In this document: in pieces, positions 29,502 to 32,323 of the stretch
Layout of the letters: each line of letters opens with the position of its first letter
How positions within the stretch are numbered: position 1 is the stretch's first letter
Assembly: GCA_031253365.1 (NCBI GenBank)
Contig: JAIRWE010000107.1
Location: 1-32,323 of the forward strand
From: Oscillospiraceae bacterium
Lineage (GTDB): Bacteria > Bacillota > Clostridia > Oscillospirales > Ruminococcaceae
DNA: 32,323 nucleotides
Reading direction: 5' to 3'
Translations under genes and position numbers: made by a program
The notes under the pieces: generated by a model
Told to the model about the DNA's origin: nothing
Databases searched by the model: none
Seen by the model: only the letters and a program-made list of their open reading frames with translations

Positions 29502-30160
29502 TATTGAATTACCTCCTTTATGAACTCCTGGCGCTGTTTTTCTTTTTCGGCTTTTTCGGTTCTTTTCCTTTTGTGGCTGTTATAAGCGGCGCGGCACATT
29601 CCCGCCGCCGCGCCCGTGATAATCAGCCCGCCGAACGTGGTTTCAAAAGCGGGGATATAAAACCCCGCGTTCAAATTCATCCAGCCCACCCTGCCGTTCA
29701 CCATAATGTCGCGCAGCGTTCCCACCAGAATACATACTATGTCAAAACCGACGATATACCCCAAAAGCTCTATTGTCATCAAATGGGGCGGGCGCAGACA
29801 AAATCTTGTTTCGGTTTTGGTGAGGATAAGCGGGTTCACCGCCAGTATGGGAAGATATAATCCCAATTCCGCCGTCGCCGCTTCCCCGAATACGGCATTC
29901 AGCGCGAAATACGCGGGAATGTAAACCAGCCCCGCTATCAGCGCGTAAATTATCACGCGGATGGTGTAAACGATTCTCTTCGGAATAAACCGGCATAATA
30001 AAACGCTGAAAAACGCGATAATCGTAAAACCCAGACTGAGCGACAGACTTTTTTCAAAATCCGTGGCGCACGCCGCCACGGGAGTTATGGCGATTCCGCT
30101 CATCAAAACGATATTCTGACGCACCAGCCCGTCCGAAAGCCGCTGTTTATTTTTCTCCAT
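29501..30160 (-). CDS. RnfE/NqrD-like membrane protein lacking both cluster cysteines
   Basis: This 219-residue protein has about six TM helices followed by a highly charged, helix-prone C-terminal tail (about 193-219). Without gaps over the first 35 residues it follows RnfE (GLVRQNIVLMSGIAITP against GLWKNNSALVQLLGLCP). The conserved Cys is Thr26. The second site, normally TNCI before GRAEAF, reads VNPL before TKTETRF, so that Cys is Pro110. A non-canonical Cys31 lies nearby. The start chosen has GGAGG 9 nt upstream and overlaps the D-like gene by 14 nt; a longer start adding 10 residues is possible but less well placed. Tight overlaps imply translational coupling with its neighbours. Confidence 0.86.
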   Translation of the reverse strand: MEKNKQRLSDGLVRQNIVLMSGIAITPVAACATDFEKSLSLSLGFTIIAFFSVLLCRFIPKRIVYTIRVIIYALIAGLVYIPAYFALNAVFGEAATAELGLYLPILAVNPLILTKTETRFCLRPPHLMTIELLGYIVGFDIVCILVGTLRDIMVNGRVGWMNLNAGFYIPAFETTFGGLIITGAAAGMCRAAYNSHKRKRTEKAEKEKQRQEFIKEVIQ

Positions 30161-31667
30161 CTTCCGAAGCCTCCAACACTTTCGCGTCATTAACCGTCGG
30201 CTCTTCCGCTTCGATTATTTTCGGTTCCTCTTTGTCGGGCGAACCTATCACGACGACGTCGTCGTCGTCAAGGAGCAAAGACAGCTTCAAAGGGGTAAGG
30301 TCGTCGCCGGGCTCCGGCGGTTCGGGCGCGTCCTCTTTTTTCCCGGAAATCTCGCCCGGTTCTTTTTTCTTGAAGGTTTCGCTCAGTTCTTTCACTCCGT
30401 CGCGCAGATTTTCAAAGAAATTTATATCGGCGGCTTCTTCCTTTTCTCTCTCTTTTAATTTTTTCTTCTCCGCCATAATCCCGATTTTTTCTTCAAATTT
30501 TATCAAAAGACCCTGATTTTTCCTTTTTATCTTAACCACCCTGTTATCGATGGGAGGCATATTGTAATTTTGCCTGACAATCGCTATTTCCTGCGTATCG
30601 GAAAGACCGGGGCGCATTTTCGCCTCGTCGCCCCTTTTGGCTTTTTCCCTTATCCTCTCATAGGAGTTCAGCCTGTTTTTGACGAAAACCGCCGCGTACT
30701 TTATTCCGCTGATTGTCTGCCCCGCGAGAATGTCGGAACGCTCCGTCATGGTATTCACGAAAAGCAGGGCGAACGCGGGCGAACCGTCCACCTTTCCGTA
30801 TGTGCGGAAAAAGGCGACGGAGGAACCCAAGAGAACGCCGTAATAAATTTTCCCCAAAAATGTTTTCGGAAGGGTTTGAGGGTCGTTCGCGAGAAACACC
30901 AATATGAACAAAAAATACCCCGAAACCATCATTGAGAGCGTGGAATTTATAATTCCCCTCTCGTCGGTCAAAACCCCCGAGAACAGCATATTCACGAAAA
31001 GCGCGGGAAGCGTCACCGTCGGCGACACCGAACGCCTTAGCATAAGGCAGAAAGCGCAAACCAGAATCACAAGAATATGCACCGTCCCCATCGCCCCCAT
31101 GAAATTGCCCATGAGGACGTCGAACGGCTCCGTCACGCGGTTGGGGTCAAAACTCGAAAGCGAAATGGAATCAATCTTCCCGAAAACGGGGAGGTGTTCC
31201 CGCGGTTTCGGAAACAGCAACATTCTCCCCGGATAGCATATAATCAGAAAAGCGAACACCACGGCGGTCGGGTTGAATATATAATTGTTCTTGCCGCCGA
31301 AAATATGCTTGATTCCTATTGTCAGCGCCGAACCGAAAAACACCGTGGAATAGTTTACCCCCGACGGCATGAGCAGCGCGATGCACATTCCCGCCGTTAT
31401 CGTGGAAAGGTCTTTCGGATTGTATATCTTTTTTGAAAGCGCGCAGCCCGCGATGTCCATCAAAATCGCGCCCAACGCCGAAACCGCCATCATAACGGCG
31501 GCGCGGGGACCGCTGTTCCAAAACGCGATAACCGCCAGCGCGAGAAGACACAAAAGCTGCTCGGAATAAACCTGCGACGGCTTTATTCCCTTTTTTACGC
31601 CCGTGTTTTCCGACTTGACGGAGTTTTCGCCGTCGTAATCAAACTTTTCTATTATATCCTTATCCAC
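30147..31667 (-). CDS. RnfD/NqrB-like membrane protein with altered flavin site and long acidic tail (GTG start)
   Basis: This 506-residue protein has an RnfD-like membrane domain (about 30-330). HIFGGKNNYIFNPTAV matches the family GG-x-NIFNPAA motif, and LANDPQTLPKTFLGKIYYG matches TDPVTSPTTPKGRLIYG. In RnfD the FMN is attached to Thr within a segment such as DGISQATPLD. The aligned segment is DPNRVTEPFD (174-183), with Glu180 at the flavin position. A cytoplasmic tail of about 170 residues follows: basic, then strongly acidic (LLLDDDDVVV, EEPKIIEAEEP). RnfD proteins normally end soon after the last helix. The start is GTG with GGAGG at good spacing, 33 bp after rpe. Confidence 0.87.
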   Translation of the reverse strand: MDKDIIEKFDYDGENSVKSENTGVKKGIKPSQVYSEQLLCLLALAVIAFWNSGPRAAVMMAVSALGAILMDIAGCALSKKIYNPKDLSTITAGMCIALLMPSGVNYSTVFFGSALTIGIKHIFGGKNNYIFNPTAVVFAFLIICYPGRMLLFPKPREHLPVFGKIDSISLSSFDPNRVTEPFDVLMGNFMGAMGTVHILVILVCAFCLMLRRSVSPTVTLPALFVNMLFSGVLTDERGIINSTLSMMVSGYFLFILVFLANDPQTLPKTFLGKIYYGVLLGSSVAFFRTYGKVDGSPAFALLFVNTMTERSDILAGQTISGIKYAAVFVKNRLNSYERIREKAKRGDEAKMRPGLSDTQEIAIVRQNYNMPPIDNRVVKIKRKNQGLLIKFEEKIGIMAEKKKLKEREKEEAADINFFENLRDGVKELSETFKKKEPGEISGKKEDAPEPPEPGDDLTPLKLSLLLDDDDVVVIGSPDKEEPKIIEAEEPTVNDAKVLEASEDGEK

Positions 31668-31700
31668 AGGCAGCCTCCGAAACCCCTTCGAAAAAGTTTC

Positions 31701-32323
31701 TTACGCCCCGCGCAATTCCGCAACGGCTTTCGCCATATCCGGCGAGGCAAACAGATGCGTTCCCGCGGTGAGGATGTTCGCACCCGCCTTAACGGCCAAG
31801 GGCGCGGTTTTTCCGTTAATTCCGCCGTCGACCTGTATGTCGGTGTTCAAACCCTTTTCGTTCAGGGCGGCGCGAAGCGCGGCGATTTTATCCGCCGTTT
31901 CCGGAATAAAGCTCTGACCGCCGTAACCCGGGTCCACGGCCATCACGAGGAACATATCCGCCAAGCCGACGTAAGGGAGCGCCTCTTCAAAACCGGTTTC
32001 CGGACTTAACGCCAAACCCGCTTTAATGCCCAAACTCTTGATTTTTTTCAACGCTTCGGAAATATCGCAATTACTCTCCGCGTGAACGGAGATAATATCG
32101 CTTCCCGCCGCCGCGAAAAAAGGGATAACCCTTTCGGGTTCGATAACCATGAGATGCGTGTCGAAAATAAGAAAACTTTTCTTCCTGAGCGACCTGATTA
32201 CAATATCGCCGATAGTCATGGGCGGCACAAAAATACCGTCCATAACGTCAATGTGAAGCAAATCCGCCCCCGCCTCCCCGGCGCGATTGACCTCGTCGCC
32301 GAGCGCTGCAAGGTCGGAATTTA
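31701..32323 (-). CDS. rpe: ribulose-phosphate 3-epimerase (5' end outside window)
   Basis: This enzyme interconverts ribulose 5-phosphate and xylulose 5-phosphate in the pentose phosphate pathway. The frame stays open to the right edge, reading NSDLAALGDEVNRAGEAGADLLHIDVMDG, so about 10 N-terminal residues are missing. A TTG inside this stretch is not a real start. Motifs: HIDVMDG (metal and catalytic Asp), DTHLMV, ISVHAES, MAVDPGYGGQSF, and QVDGGINGKTAP with the second catalytic Asp. The C-terminus LRGA is normal. It heads the part of the cluster visible here, 33 bp before the RnfD-like gene. Confidence 0.95.
   Translation of the reverse strand, partial: NSDLAALGDEVNRAGEAGADLLHIDVMDGIFVPPMTIGDIVIRSLRKKSFLIFDTHLMVIEPERVIPFFAAAGSDIISVHAESNCDISEALKKIKSLGIKAGLALSPETGFEEALPYVGLADMFLVMAVDPGYGGQSFIPETADKIAALRAALNEKGLNTDIQVDGGINGKTAPLAVKAGANILTAGTHLFASPDMAKAVAELRGA

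Overview
The window looks like a chromosomal segment of a Gram-positive, cellulose-degrading member of the Clostridia. The evidence is the clostridial-type 16S 5' end and rRNA leader, strong AAGGAGG ribosome binding sites, near-consensus sigma-A promoters, an rpoB-rpoC-rpsL-rpsG-fusA-tuf order, lipoprotein signals, and two cellulase-family glycoside hydrolases (GH9-CBM3c and GH5). I cannot resolve the genus. Almost everything is on the minus strand; the single exception is a small HAD hydrolase gene at 2456-2965.

Layout in transcription order (right to left). (1) 20534-32323 is one tightly packed run: rpe (5' end outside the window), three Rnf/Nqr-like integral membrane proteins resembling RnfD, RnfE and RnfA, a membrane-anchored DUF4015-type protein, yajC, a lipoprotein cyclophilin, a GH5 endoglucanase-like lipoprotein, a BspA-type leucine-rich-repeat protein, and an ABC ATPase with its large FtsX-like permease. 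(2) 17471-20428 is a hybrid sensor histidine kinase with its own promoter, interrupted by one in-frame TAA. (3) 5104-17312 is the transcription/translation core rpoB-rpoC-rpsL-rpsG-fusA-tuf, with visible promoters before rpoB, rpsL and tuf and an intrinsic terminator after tuf. (4) 2978-5008 encodes a GH9-CBM3c cellulase placed directly behind the tuf terminator with no obvious promoter. (5) 426-2402 is ligA, divergent from the HAD gene, and 1-83 is the 5' end of a 16S rRNA gene with its strong promoter and leader.

The most unusual element is the RnfD/E/A-like trio. The proteins align well with the membrane subunits of the Rnf/Nqr redox pumps. Yet three of the four cysteines that should hold the intramembrane iron-sulfur cluster are replaced, the flavin-bearing threonine of the D subunit is a glutamate, and no B, C or G subunit gene lies in or next to the cluster within the window. 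This suggests a redox-inert, repurposed Rnf-derived membrane complex. Other points of interest are the nonsense-interrupted kinase, a probable leaderless mRNA for a cap-less HAD hydrolase, non-ATG starts on rpsL, rpsG and rpoC, an Arg-to-Gly change at a tRNA-binding site of EF-Tu, and a hyperacidic RpoB tail.
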